From Prochlorococcus sp. AG-409-L18 (GTDB taxonomy: Bacteria > Cyanobacteriota > Cyanobacteriia > PCC-6307 > Cyanobiaceae), in assembly GCA_003215535.1 (NCBI GenBank), contig QCKG01000003.1, positions 62,001-126,000 on the forward strand: a stretch of 64,000 nt of DNA. Reading direction: 5' to 3'. Positions 56,467 through 64,000 of the stretch are shown here, in pieces. Below the pieces are notes generated by a model. The model saw only the letters and a program-made list of their open reading frames with translations. It searched no databases and was not told the origin of the DNA. Both the position numbers and the translations under genes were made by a program. Each line of letters starts with the position of its first letter. Position 1 is the first letter of the stretch.

Positions 56467-57828
56467 TCATAGTGCTCCTGATGCGGTGCAATCAAGTAAC
56501 CCACCAAGATGAGATGTGAGATTGAGACATGTCACTACAGAAGGCTGGCTTGAATTGAGGGAGATGTCGATCACTGTTACTCCACCATTCCCTTGTTTGA
56601 CCATCCAGATATCTGAAGGGTTAAGACCAAGAAGATGGCAGAGAATAGTTTTGTTGACTGCGTCATGTGCGACAACGAGAGCAGTTTCGTTAGTACAAAG
56701 ACTATCGCAGATGGTTTGCCAACATTTGACGGCTCTTTCCCAGACACCGGTGATATTTTCTCCCTCAGGCATTTGAACTTTTTCTGGAGAGTCATGCCAT
56801 GTTTCTAGTAGTTCGGACCAGGCTGCCTTTATCTCTGACTCAAGTTTGCCTTCCCACAGTCCATGTCCTATTTCCAAGAGTCCTTCTTTCAATTTTAGTT
56901 TTACGCCTGGATGGTATTTGAGGATTTCTTCTGCTGTTTGCTTTGGTCTACTCATTGAGCTGCTATAGGCCTGATCGATTTGAGTGTTCTTTAGGAATTC
57001 ACCTGCAGCTGAGGCTTGACTTTTTCCATTGCGATTTAGGGGAATGTCGATTTGTCCTTGGAATCGTCCTTGACGGTTCCAATCAGTTTCTCCATGGCGA
57101 ACAAGTATTAAACGAGCATTTCCCTTCTTTGAGGGCAAAGGCGGACTCAGATGGGTGATGTTATTAAGGCATTCGATTTGGGTTTGATAGCTCTTAAATG
57201 GATGCGGGTTAAGGTTAAAAATAGAGAGAGAAGCATTGTTTAATTGCAATCTTCTAAAGCTTTGATTTTGTCCACCTAATAAAGTGATAATAAGACAGCG
57301 CAATATTGCATTGTGCGCAACCAAAATCACAGTCTCATTCTTATGCGGGGAGTGACGATCAACAAGTTTTGTTATGAAATTTTTGGCTTGAATAATTAAT
57401 TCTTCAATTGGTTTGTAATTTTGACCATCTTCATGCTTTAGGACGAGATTTTCAGGTTGGTTCTTCCAGGTTTGGTAATCCTCGGGAAATTTTTCCATTA
57501 CTTCTTCAACTGTTAAGCCGCTCCAAGGCCCAAGATCTATTTCAAGTAATCCATTGTCAAAAATTGGTTCTGGTCTTTTCTCAATAGATTCAAGAAGTTT
57601 GTTTGTCGTTTCAACTGCACGTTTTAAAGGAGAGCTATAGATGGCATCAATTCGCATATCAGCAAGAACCTCTCCGGTCAGACTGGCTTGTCGCTGTCCT
57701 TCATTGGTTAGAAGAGAGAGATCATTACGACCTTGGATCCTTTTCTCGCGATTGAAGCTACTGAGTCCATGACGAACAAGCAGAAGACGCAAAGTCACCT
57801 GAACAAAACTTGCGGGATTAGAAGCCAT
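56467..57828 (-). CDS. Tandem histidine phosphatase (two phosphoglycerate mutase-like domains)
   Basis: 453 residues with two complete histidine-phosphatase domains. Domain 1 (about residues 12-215) has R19-H20-G21 (LLLVRHGLSSFN) and H172 (LVAHNAILR). Domain 2 (about 238-440) has R244-H245-G246 (LILVRHGETDWN) and a late VVAHDAVNK. Each is expected to form a phosphohistidine. Homologues of this duplicated form in cyanobacteria have been linked to phosphoserine phosphatase activity. I do not know which activity applies here. Downstream gene starts 4 bases later. Confidence 0.85.
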   Translation of the reverse strand: MASNPASFVQVTLRLLLVRHGLSSFNREKRIQGRNDLSLLTNEGQRQASLTGEVLADMRIDAIYSSPLKRAVETTNKLLESIEKRPEPIFDNGLLEIDLGPWSGLTVEEVMEKFPEDYQTWKNQPENLVLKHEDGQNYKPIEELIIQAKNFITKLVDRHSPHKNETVILVAHNAILRCLIITLLGGQNQSFRRLQLNNASLSIFNLNPHPFKSYQTQIECLNNITHLSPPLPSKKGNARLILVRHGETDWNRQGRFQGQIDIPLNRNGKSQASAAGEFLKNTQIDQAYSSSMSRPKQTAEEILKYHPGVKLKLKEGLLEIGHGLWEGKLESEIKAAWSELLETWHDSPEKVQMPEGENITGVWERAVKCWQTICDSLCTNETALVVAHDAVNKTILCHLLGLNPSDIWMVKQGNGGVTVIDISLNSSQPSVVTCLNLTSHLGGLLDCTASGAL

Positions 57829-57910
57829 CGTATGGGGAATCTGTCGACTTAATCTCTCTGTATAAGGAGAGTGTCCATCTGCTGATGACTTTTTGTTGCT
57901 TGAACCTTTT

Positions 57911-59269
57911 ATGAGAGGAGCTAATCCGGCCTGGAAAGTGTCGCTCGCTGTCCTGTCACTTTTACTGACAGTGTTTGTTTGGACAAAGGGGCTTGAGAAG
58001 AGTTTTGAGCGTCCTTCAGTGACTCCAAAGCTTTCTCTTCACCAGCATGAGATGGCTTTACTTGCTGAACCCGCTCTCCCTTCTCCCTTGAGATCTCCTT
58101 TGGTTGGAGGGAATCCACCAGAGGCTTTGAGGGAAACCCTTCGAAAGATTCCTTTAGAAGAAATGAATGATCGCGACAGACTTGTTTTGGCTGGTCTGGA
58201 GCCTTTATTAGTTGAACGTAGTTCAGTCCTCTCAAGGCCTCTCAAGGGAGAGTCGTTTGTAGAGGTTCAAAAAGCTCTGTTGTCTAGTTCAAGTGAAGGC
58301 AATATCTCTGCGGCAAGTCTTGATCAGTTGATTCCTGTCGCAAAAGATCCTTTGTTAAATAAAGTTATTTGTTCTGCTCTTTTCGGAGATGTTGATAAGT
58401 GCATTGATATCAAGACTTCTAAAAACATGGCGTTGAGGATTTTCCTTGCTCAAGTATTTCCTTTCTTCGCAGTTATTTTAGGTGTTGTTTTTTTGTTGGG
58501 ACAAATTTGGAGGCTGGTTAGGGGAAAAGGTGTGGAATGGCCAGAATTAACACCTTTACCGCTTTCCTTAATAGACATGGTGCTTTTAGTGGCAGGTGGC
58601 TTTGTGTTACTAGGTGAAGTCATCTTCCCCACTCTTGTAGTGCCAATTAGCCAGGCTTTCACTCAAGGGATAGAGAGCCCTCTTAGAGATTCTTTACAAG
58701 TAATTATTGGATATGTCGCCATGACAATCCCCCCATTGTTAATCCTTAGGCAGCAGTTGTTGAGTTTAAGGGGTATTGAAAGCCCTCCAGGTGGTTGGCT
58801 GCAATGGAGGTTTGTTCCATTCAATTCTGCCTTCTTCAAGGCACTACGTGGGTGGTTAATGGTTATTCCTCTTGTGTTATTAACAGGATGGATTGTGAAT
58901 TTAGTTGTTGGAGATCAGGGTGGAAGTAATCCTCTCCTTGAGCTTGTTTTAAAGAGCCGAGACCCTTTTGCATTGATTCTGTTGATTATTACGACAGTTG
59001 TTCTTGCACCTCTTTTTGAAGAACTTGTTTTCCGAGGAGTCCTTTTACCAGTATTAGCTAAGGGGGTTGGTTCTTTTTGGGGGATTATTGTAAGTGCTCT
59101 TGTTTTCGCTTTAGCTCATCTAAGTGTTGGAGAGTTAGCACCTCTGTTTGTTTTGGGTATTGGGCTTTCTATTCTCAGATTGAGTTCAGGACGTCTTTTC
59201 CCGTGCATGCTCATGCATTCTTTGTGGAATGGAGTTACCTTTACAAGCCTTCTTTTATTAGGTGGATAG
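57911..59269 (+). CDS. CPBP-family intramembrane metalloprotease
   Basis: 452 residues from the ATG at 57911 (a TTG at 57893 adds six). N-terminal helix, a long soluble region (about residues 35-160), then seven or so helices. The CPBP motif is visible as APLFEELVFRGVLLPVLAKG (EExxxR), FALAHLSVGE (FxxxH) and MLMHSLWNGV (HxxxN/B). Members process prenylated or other membrane substrates or take part in protein quality control. Divergent from the tandem phosphatase gene. Confidence 0.85.
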   Translation: MRGANPAWKVSLAVLSLLLTVFVWTKGLEKSFERPSVTPKLSLHQHEMALLAEPALPSPLRSPLVGGNPPEALRETLRKIPLEEMNDRDRLVLAGLEPLLVERSSVLSRPLKGESFVEVQKALLSSSSEGNISAASLDQLIPVAKDPLLNKVICSALFGDVDKCIDIKTSKNMALRIFLAQVFPFFAVILGVVFLLGQIWRLVRGKGVEWPELTPLPLSLIDMVLLVAGGFVLLGEVIFPTLVVPISQAFTQGIESPLRDSLQVIIGYVAMTIPPLLILRQQLLSLRGIESPPGGWLQWRFVPFNSAFFKALRGWLMVIPLVLLTGWIVNLVVGDQGGSNPLLELVLKSRDPFALILLIITTVVLAPLFEELVFRGVLLPVLAKGVGSFWGIIVSALVFALAHLSVGELAPLFVLGIGLSILRLSSGRLFPCMLMHSLWNGVTFTSLLLLGG

Positions 59270-59341
59270 ATGAGTTTATTAGGAATTTGATTTACAGATG
59301 CACTTGCGGGCCGCTGATTAGGGTGCTTGACTAATTAATTA

Positions 59342-59827
59342 ATGGTTGATTTTGTGCCCGCTGTTAAAAAACTGCGTGCTGTATCTTATGAACGAGTTGG
59401 ATTGACGGCACGTTCTCAGGCTTCTTTGCATTTACTTCAAAGCTCTTTCTCCTCGAGAAGAGTTTCACGCCGATTCCCTTTACTTGCAGGATTGCATCGA
59501 GTTGCTGATGGGGCACTTGTTGGCGTTTTGTTGGTTGTTGCTTTAACGTCTACTTTCGCATTGCATTGGCAACATCTTTGGACAGTTGCTTTTAACCAGT
59601 TAGAAAGTACGCGTGATTTAATTCACCGACTTACAGAATCGAATGCAATGCTAGAACGATACCTCCTTGAGAGGGCTAGCCTGCCAATGTCTATGGTGCC
59701 TACAAAGACTAGTGACCTTATATATATTAAAAGTCCAGATAGTGATGGCGATTCAAGAAAAAGTGCCTCTCAACAGTTGGTTTTTATGAAAAGTTTTTTT
59801 GAACCCCCAAGTGTTAATGGCTACTAA
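59342..59827 (+). CDS. FtsL-like bitopic coiled-coil protein
   Basis: 161 residues. A basic cytoplasmic N-terminus of about 55 residues, one membrane segment (about residues 57-75, GALVGVLLVVALTSTFALHW) and a periplasmic coiled-coil region (LESTRDLIHRLTESNAMLER) follow. A variable tail comes last. This is the architecture of FtsL/DivIC-type divisome proteins, and its stop overlaps the ATG of ftsI by one base (TAATG). Sequence identity to known FtsL proteins is not something I can assess here. Confidence 0.65.
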   Translation: MVDFVPAVKKLRAVSYERVGLTARSQASLHLLQSSFSSRRVSRRFPLLAGLHRVADGALVGVLLVVALTSTFALHWQHLWTVAFNQLESTRDLIHRLTESNAMLERYLLERASLPMSMVPTKTSDLIYIKSPDSDGDSRKSASQQLVFMKSFFEPPSVNGY

Positions 59828-61626
59828 TGTCGTTGCCTAAAAATCATCGTTCAAGAGTCACGGGGAGAAAAAAGCGCCGTGTCATTCCTTTTGAACCTGT
59901 TTATCCTTGCCGTCTTAAATCAGTATTTGCAATACTTTTTCTCGGCTTATTTACCTTAATGGGTAGGATGGCTTGGTTGCAGATTCTGCAAGCACCTACT
60001 CTTCAAGCTCGTGCGAGGGCTTCTCAAACTCAGAAGACGCAGCCTCTTGGGACACGTCGTTCAATTGTTGATCGTAGAGGAAGGTTGATAGCTATTGATG
60101 AAGAACGCTTTAGGTTATGGGCCCATCCTAGATATTTTAATTTTCCAGGAGATAATCCAGCGTTCATTCGAGAACCAGTTGAGGTGGCTCGTAAGTTGTC
60201 GAAAATATTAGATTTCTCTATTGACGAATTGGTTGCACGTTTAGGTGATCGTCCATCTGGGGTGAAGTTGGTTGAAGGCTTGGATGCTCAAATCGCTTTA
60301 GATATAAAACAGCTAGGAATTAGTGGTTTAGATCTTGAACCCTATCCACAGAGGATTTACCCACAGGGGGCTCTCTTTGCAAATGTTGTTGGTTTTCTGA
60401 ATCAGGAACGCGTACCTCAGGCTGGTTTGGAACAAAGTCTCAATGACCAGTTGATTCGCAAGGAGAAGGCTCGAATTCTTCGAAGAGGTGCAGATGGGAC
60501 ACCTCTACCTGATGACTTGCCTCTTGGTGTTTTTGACAGAGATAATTTGCGACTACATCTCACTATGGATGCACGCCTGCAGGAATTATCTGTCAAGGCA
60601 TTGGCTACTGAAGTTCGTAAATGGGATGCAAAGAAGGGAGTTGCAATTGTGATGGATGTTACTAATGGTGAGTTACTTGCTCTAGCCTCTACCCCTACTT
60701 ATGACCCAAATAGGTATTGGAAGTTTTCTCCTGCACTCTTTCGAGAATGGTCGGTTCAGGATCTTTTTGAACCTGGCTCAACCTTTAAACCAATCAACCT
60801 TGCCCTAGCACTTCAAGAAGGAGTTATTAATCCATTAGGACAAGTAGAGGATACTGGAAGCTTGAACATTGGTGGATGGTCAATTTATAACCACAATCGT
60901 CTAGCTAACGGAGTTATTGACTTTTCAAAAGTTCTTCAAGTCTCTAGTAACGTTGGAATGGTTAAGGCTATGAGGAATTTAAAACCCTCAAGTTATTGGG
61001 ATTGGCTTCATCGACTTGGTGTTGACGTAAGGCCGGACACTGACTTGCCTGGCGCAGTTCCTGGGCAGTTGAAGAGTAAGGAGGAATTTGTTTCAAAGCC
61101 TATAGAACTTGCCACTGCTTCCTATGGACAAGGATTTTCTCTTACACCCTTAAAATTGGCTCAGCTTCATGCACTTATTGCAAATGGAGGCCATCTTGTA
61201 AAACCGCATATAACCAGAGGATTATTTGCTGGCGATGAATTGATACCTGCTTCGACCGCTGGTGATTATCGGTTACTACGAACAGAAGTGACTCAAACAG
61301 TTCTTAATTGGATGGAATCGGTAGTGGAACAGGGTAGTGGAGTAGGTGTTTACACCCCTGGCTATCGAATAGCTGGCAAAACAGGAACTGCTCAAAAAGC
61401 TGTAAATGGCAGATATAAACCTGGTGCCAAGATTTGTAGTTTTGTCGCCAACTTGCCTGCAGATAATCCGAAGTATGTTGTATTAGTTGTTGTTGATGAG
61501 CCTAAGGGAGACCATGCGTATGGCTCGACGGTTGCAGTTCCTGTAGCAAAGAAGATTATTGATGGTTTGCTGGTCTTGCAAAAGATCCCTCCCCATCGAA
61601 ATGAAACCCAAGCATCAGCGAGTTAA
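59827..61626 (+). CDS. ftsI: Septal peptidoglycan transpeptidase (class B PBP, FtsI/PBP3)
   Basis: 599 residues. One N-terminal membrane helix (FAILFLGLFTLMGRMAWLQI), the dimerisation domain (residues 60-210), and the transpeptidase domain with FEPGSTFKPINLAL (SxxK), SSNVGMVKA (SxN), and AGKTGTAQKAV (KTG). Cross-links septal murein. It starts inside the stop codon of the FtsL-like gene. Confidence 0.93.
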   Translation: MSLPKNHRSRVTGRKKRRVIPFEPVYPCRLKSVFAILFLGLFTLMGRMAWLQILQAPTLQARARASQTQKTQPLGTRRSIVDRRGRLIAIDEERFRLWAHPRYFNFPGDNPAFIREPVEVARKLSKILDFSIDELVARLGDRPSGVKLVEGLDAQIALDIKQLGISGLDLEPYPQRIYPQGALFANVVGFLNQERVPQAGLEQSLNDQLIRKEKARILRRGADGTPLPDDLPLGVFDRDNLRLHLTMDARLQELSVKALATEVRKWDAKKGVAIVMDVTNGELLALASTPTYDPNRYWKFSPALFREWSVQDLFEPGSTFKPINLALALQEGVINPLGQVEDTGSLNIGGWSIYNHNRLANGVIDFSKVLQVSSNVGMVKAMRNLKPSSYWDWLHRLGVDVRPDTDLPGAVPGQLKSKEEFVSKPIELATASYGQGFSLTPLKLAQLHALIANGGHLVKPHITRGLFAGDELIPASTAGDYRLLRTEVTQTVLNWMESVVEQGSGVGVYTPGYRIAGKTGTAQKAVNGRYKPGAKICSFVANLPADNPKYVVLVVVDEPKGDHAYGSTVAVPVAKKIIDGLLVLQKIPPHRNETQASAS

Positions 61627-61660
61627 AGACTAAGAATAGTCAAAGGTTGGAATGAGAGTT

Positions 61661-61693
61661 TTTAGAGAGGGGTGTCATCTTTAAAAACCTCGC
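61661..61693 (+). promoter_or_regulatory. Imperfect hairpin in the transaldolase leader
   Basis: GAGTTTTTAGAGA pairs imperfectly with TCTTTAAAAACCTC. No T-tract follows. Possibly part of the 5' untranslated region of the transaldolase gene. Confidence 0.3.
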
Positions 61694-61728
61694 TAACTTA
61701 CGGATTCATGTAAGGTCTGTTTTCGTTT

Positions 61729-62901
61729 ATGGCCAATCTTCTCGAGCAGCTTTCTTCAATGACAGTAGTTGTTGCAGATACAGGGGAATTAGAAGCCATT
61801 CGGACCTTTAAGCCCCGTGATGCAACTACCAACCCTTCATTGATATTGGCAGCTGCTCAGATTCCTGCTTATCAGGTGCTAATTGATGAGGCCTTGAAAT
61901 CTTCAAGAGAAAGGATTGGGCACGGTGCAGCTGTTGAGGAAGTTGTCAATGAAGCTTTAGATGAGATTTGCGTGATTTTTGGCAAGGAGATCCTTAAAAT
62001 TGTGCCTGGGAGAGTTTCAACGGAAGTAGATGCTCGTCTGAGCTTTGATAAAGATGCAACTATTTCTAAAGCTAAAAAGCTTATAGGACTATATGAGGAG
62101 TTGGGGATAAAAAAAGATCGTGTTTTGATTAAGATAGCTTCAACATGGGAAGGTATAAAAGCAGCTGAAGAACTGGAGAAAGAAGGAATTAGTTGTAATT
62201 TGACATTGTTATTTGGTTTTGGTCAGGCGGTTGCATGTGCGGAAGCTGGTGTGACTCTAATCTCTCCTTTTGTAGGCAGGATTTTAGATTGGTATAAAGC
62301 ACAGACTGGACGAGATTCATACCCTGGGAAAGAAGATCCAGGTGTTATTTCAGTTACTAGAATATTTAATTACTTCAAGACTTATGGTTATAAAACAGAA
62401 GTAATGGGTGCAAGTTTTCGTAATATTGATGAGATAGTTGAATTGGCAGGCTGTGATCTGCTTACAATATCTCCAAAACTTCTCGATCAACTAAGAAACA
62501 CTAATGAGCCTTTGCTTAGAAAATTAGATGAAGAGAATCCAGTCTCTTCAGATGCTCAAATACATTTAGATAGAGATTCTTATGAGTCTATGATGAATTC
62601 TGATCGCATGGCTACTGAGAAATTAGATGAAGGAATTAGAGGATTTAGTAAAGCAATTGAGACCCTTGAATTACAGCTAGCACATCGATTGGCTGTAGTC
62701 GAGGGGGGGGATGCATTTAGTCATGTTGTTCATGAAATCTTTATGCTAAATGATCTTGATGGGGATGGATGTATTACTAGAGAGGAGTGGTTGGGGAGTG
62801 ATGCTGTGTTTGATGCGCTTGATCATGATCACGATGGACGCCTTCTCCAAGATGATGTTAGGTCTGGTCTTGGAGCTGCTCTTGCTATTAGTGGTCCTTA
62901 A
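61729..62901 (+). CDS. tal: Transaldolase with a C-terminal EF-hand pair
   Basis: 390 residues. Residues 1-320 are a class I transaldolase: [20 protein letters not shown], the Schiff-base Lys in [36 protein letters not shown]. Residues 342-353 ([12 protein letters not shown]) and 365-376 ([12 protein letters not shown]) are canonical Ca2+-binding EF-hand loops. So carbon metabolism may respond to Ca2+ or the domain may be structural. It acts in the pentose phosphate pathway. Transcribed after ftsI with a gap. Confidence 0.93.
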   Translation: MANLLEQLSSMTVVVADTGELEAIRTFKPRDATTNPSLILAAAQIPAYQVLIDEALKSSRERIGHGAAVEEVVNEALDEICVIFGKEILKIVPGRVSTEVDARLSFDKDATISKAKKLIGLYEELGIKKDRVLIKIASTWEGIKAAEELEKEGISCNLTLLFGFGQAVACAEAGVTLISPFVGRILDWYKAQTGRDSYPGKEDPGVISVTRIFNYFKTYGYKTEVMGASFRNIDEIVELAGCDLLTISPKLLDQLRNTNEPLLRKLDEENPVSSDAQIHLDRDSYESMMNSDRMATEKLDEGIRGFSKAIETLELQLAHRLAVVEGGDAFSHVVHEIFMLNDLDGDGCITREEWLGSDAVFDALDHDHDGRLLQDDVRSGLGAALAISGP

Positions 62902-62998
62902 GATAATTTTTTATATGAAGATTGGTTGAGTTGACTTAGGTAGATTTTTTTAATTTACCAAAAGATAGCTAGGCCTAAAAGTAATATAAGCTTTCTAA

Positions 62999-63220
62999 TT
63001 AGCTGTGTTTCCAAGTCGCATTTTTTGGAATAGTAGGTCCTATTTCTTTGTCACTAGGCTCTTTTAGTTTAATGCGCCATTCAGGGACTATGCAGCTAAC
63101 GAAATCAGGCTTTTCAATAATATATCCTCCTTCTTCAGTACTGGAAGCAATGAAGCCATCTATCCACTTTCCACCTTGAAGTCCACCTTTGAACCATACC
63201 CATACTTTTTCTTTCTTCAT
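62999..63220 (-). CDS. Small protein of unknown function
   Basis: 73 residues from the ATG at 63220 (a TTG at 63235 adds five). Lys/Trp/Gly-rich N-terminus (MKKEKVWVWFKGGLQGGKW) then a beta-like body. No signal or helix. Coding support is moderate: sensible start and no better frame. Downstream of the geranylgeranyl-reductase gene on the same strand. Confidence 0.5.
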   Translation of the reverse strand: MKKEKVWVWFKGGLQGGKWIDGFIASSTEEGGYIIEKPDFVSCIVPEWRIKLKEPSDKEIGPTIPKNATWKHS

Positions 63221-63343
63221 GATTTTAAGGTCCAATTTTGAAGTGGATTTGCTAAAGTATTTTTAGATATTAGTAGATTTTGATTTTCTCTTGCTATTTA
63301 GATAGAATTCGATTAAAGATTAACACTCGCGTCAGTAATTGTC

Positions 63344-64000
63344 TTACTGCTTCTGAAAAATAAACCGCTTAATAACTCTTTGGGCAATCTCTTCATAGCC
63401 TATTCGTCCAGAAAGAATCTGTGCAATTCTCTTAGGGGCGGTGGGCCTTTTGACTCCTAGTTGATAGCCCACTTTGGGGAACCGATAGAAAACCTGAGCG
63501 ATTCTCTTTCCCCATGCCATTGAGTTTCCCCACCTTCTTTTCATTGCAGATGAGTAGCTACTAAGGTCATTAGCATCTCCTTTGAGCCAATTCTTGATAC
63601 TCAATGCAGCTTCACAGCCACTAATTAATGCAGGCCGTAGGCCTTCTGCGAGGAATGGATCGCACAAAGAGGCAGCATCTCCGATAGCAATTATTCCTTC
63701 GCCGTGAAGTGAGTGGTGCCCATTCCATACCCTTAATAAAGATTCTTGTTTTTCCCCTTCCTTGGGGTCAAATCCAAGGGAAGGGAGTACCTTTTCCAAT
63801 ACAGTTTGGCTATCGCTTTGATTGTTACCGATGAAAGTTCCAACGCCAATATTTACGCCGCCTGAGAGTGGGAAGGCCCAGGTAAAGCCATGATGAACCA
63901 ATCCAAAGTCAAACCTAGAAGTTCCTTCTTTTAGGGTTCCTCTTCTTTCTAGTCGAACTGATGTAGTTGCAGCATGATGTTGGGCTTTTGGTCCTAGCCC
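63344..64000 (-). CDS. Geranylgeranyl reductase family FAD-dependent oxidoreductase, C-terminal part
   Basis: The frame is open to the right edge and the N-terminus is missing. Visible sequence starts with LGPKAQHHAATTSVRLE and contains the C-terminal half of the family: HHGFTWAFPLSGGVNIGVGT, IIAIGDAASLCDPFLAEGLR (the conserved GDAAG-like segment) and IKNWLKGDANDLSSYSSAMK. It reduces isoprenoid chains; ChlP acts on geranylgeranyl-chlorophyll or -diphosphate, but this protein may be a paralogue. I cannot distinguish them without the N-terminus. Confidence 0.75.
   Translation of the reverse strand, partial: GLGPKAQHHAATTSVRLERRGTLKEGTSRFDFGLVHHGFTWAFPLSGGVNIGVGTFIGNNQSDSQTVLEKVLPSLGFDPKEGEKQESLLRVWNGHHSLHGEGIIAIGDAASLCDPFLAEGLRPALISGCEAALSIKNWLKGDANDLSSYSSAMKRRWGNSMAWGKRIAQVFYRFPKVGYQLGVKRPTAPKRIAQILSGRIGYEEIAQRVIKRFIFQKQ

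Overview
The window reads as a stretch of core chromosome from a marine picocyanobacterium, most likely Prochlorococcus. It is AT-rich and densely packed, with short intergenic gaps. It carries photosynthesis genes (petC-petA, psaF-psaJ, psb27, a single-helix hli gene), chlorophyll/tetrapyrrole genes (hemL, hemC), cobalamin genes (cobM, cobK) and a principal sigma factor with cyanobacterial features. The protein sequences look like the Prochlorococcus/marine Synechococcus lineage. A low-light-adapted clade is an inference from the moderate AT content and was not tested. I saw no rRNA, insertion sequence, prophage, CRISPR array or obvious genomic island.

Layout. 1-8.6 kb: end of an LD-carboxypeptidase-like gene, a UbiA prenyltransferase, Ppx, a RodZ-like protein, the petC-petA-lgt-cobM run, a DUF3067 protein and tatC. 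8.7-13.4 kb: an RqcH/NFACT protein, gmk, psaFJ behind a strong bidirectional terminator, tsaD and an hli gene. 13.4-18.2 kb: a DUF1643 protein, a Na+/H+ antiporter convergent with and overlapping gltX, tRNA-Asp, a small protein, tRNA-Trp and rplS. 18.6-27 kb: map, an SDR, a BioD/DRTGG protein, a DprA/LOG-like protein, YajQ, a prohibitin-family protein, hemL and glcD. 27-38.4 kb: xth, two proteins of unknown function, larC, a LPG-synthase-like membrane protein, a futB-like iron permease, a tiny membrane protein, a CobW/COG0523 GTPase, PCD, YjbQ, an M32 carboxypeptidase and a first pyrophosphatase. 38.4-50.8 kb: hemC, rpoD, priA, a TPR/argB/DUF2854 operon, ssb, cobK, cutA, an adenosine-kinase-like gene, purA and psb27. 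50.8-64 kb: proS, an HTH-like protein, a small membrane protein overlapping a second pyrophosphatase, an ArsC/Spx-like protein, lepB, a dihydroorotase-like protein with a broken metal motif, a tandem histidine phosphatase, a CPBP protease, an FtsL-like protein with ftsI, an EF-hand transaldolase, and a partial geranylgeranyl-reductase-family gene at the right edge.

How the genes work together. Several serve the photosynthetic membrane: cytochrome b6f subunits, the plastoquinone precursor enzyme, TatC (Rieske export), PSI subunits, a PSII assembly factor and tetrapyrrole enzymes. Others are housekeeping for translation, replication restart, nucleotide synthesis and envelope growth. No dedicated new multi-gene system is evident. 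The points most worth a second look are a candidate cyanobacterial FtsL coupled to ftsI, a transaldolase with two intact EF-hand loops, a pair of pyrophosphatases of which one has lost a catalytic Asp, a dihydroorotase-like protein lacking the HxH motif, an orphan LarC, an RqcH with its tRNA-recruiting Asp-Arg pair, and several small unknown membrane or secreted proteins.
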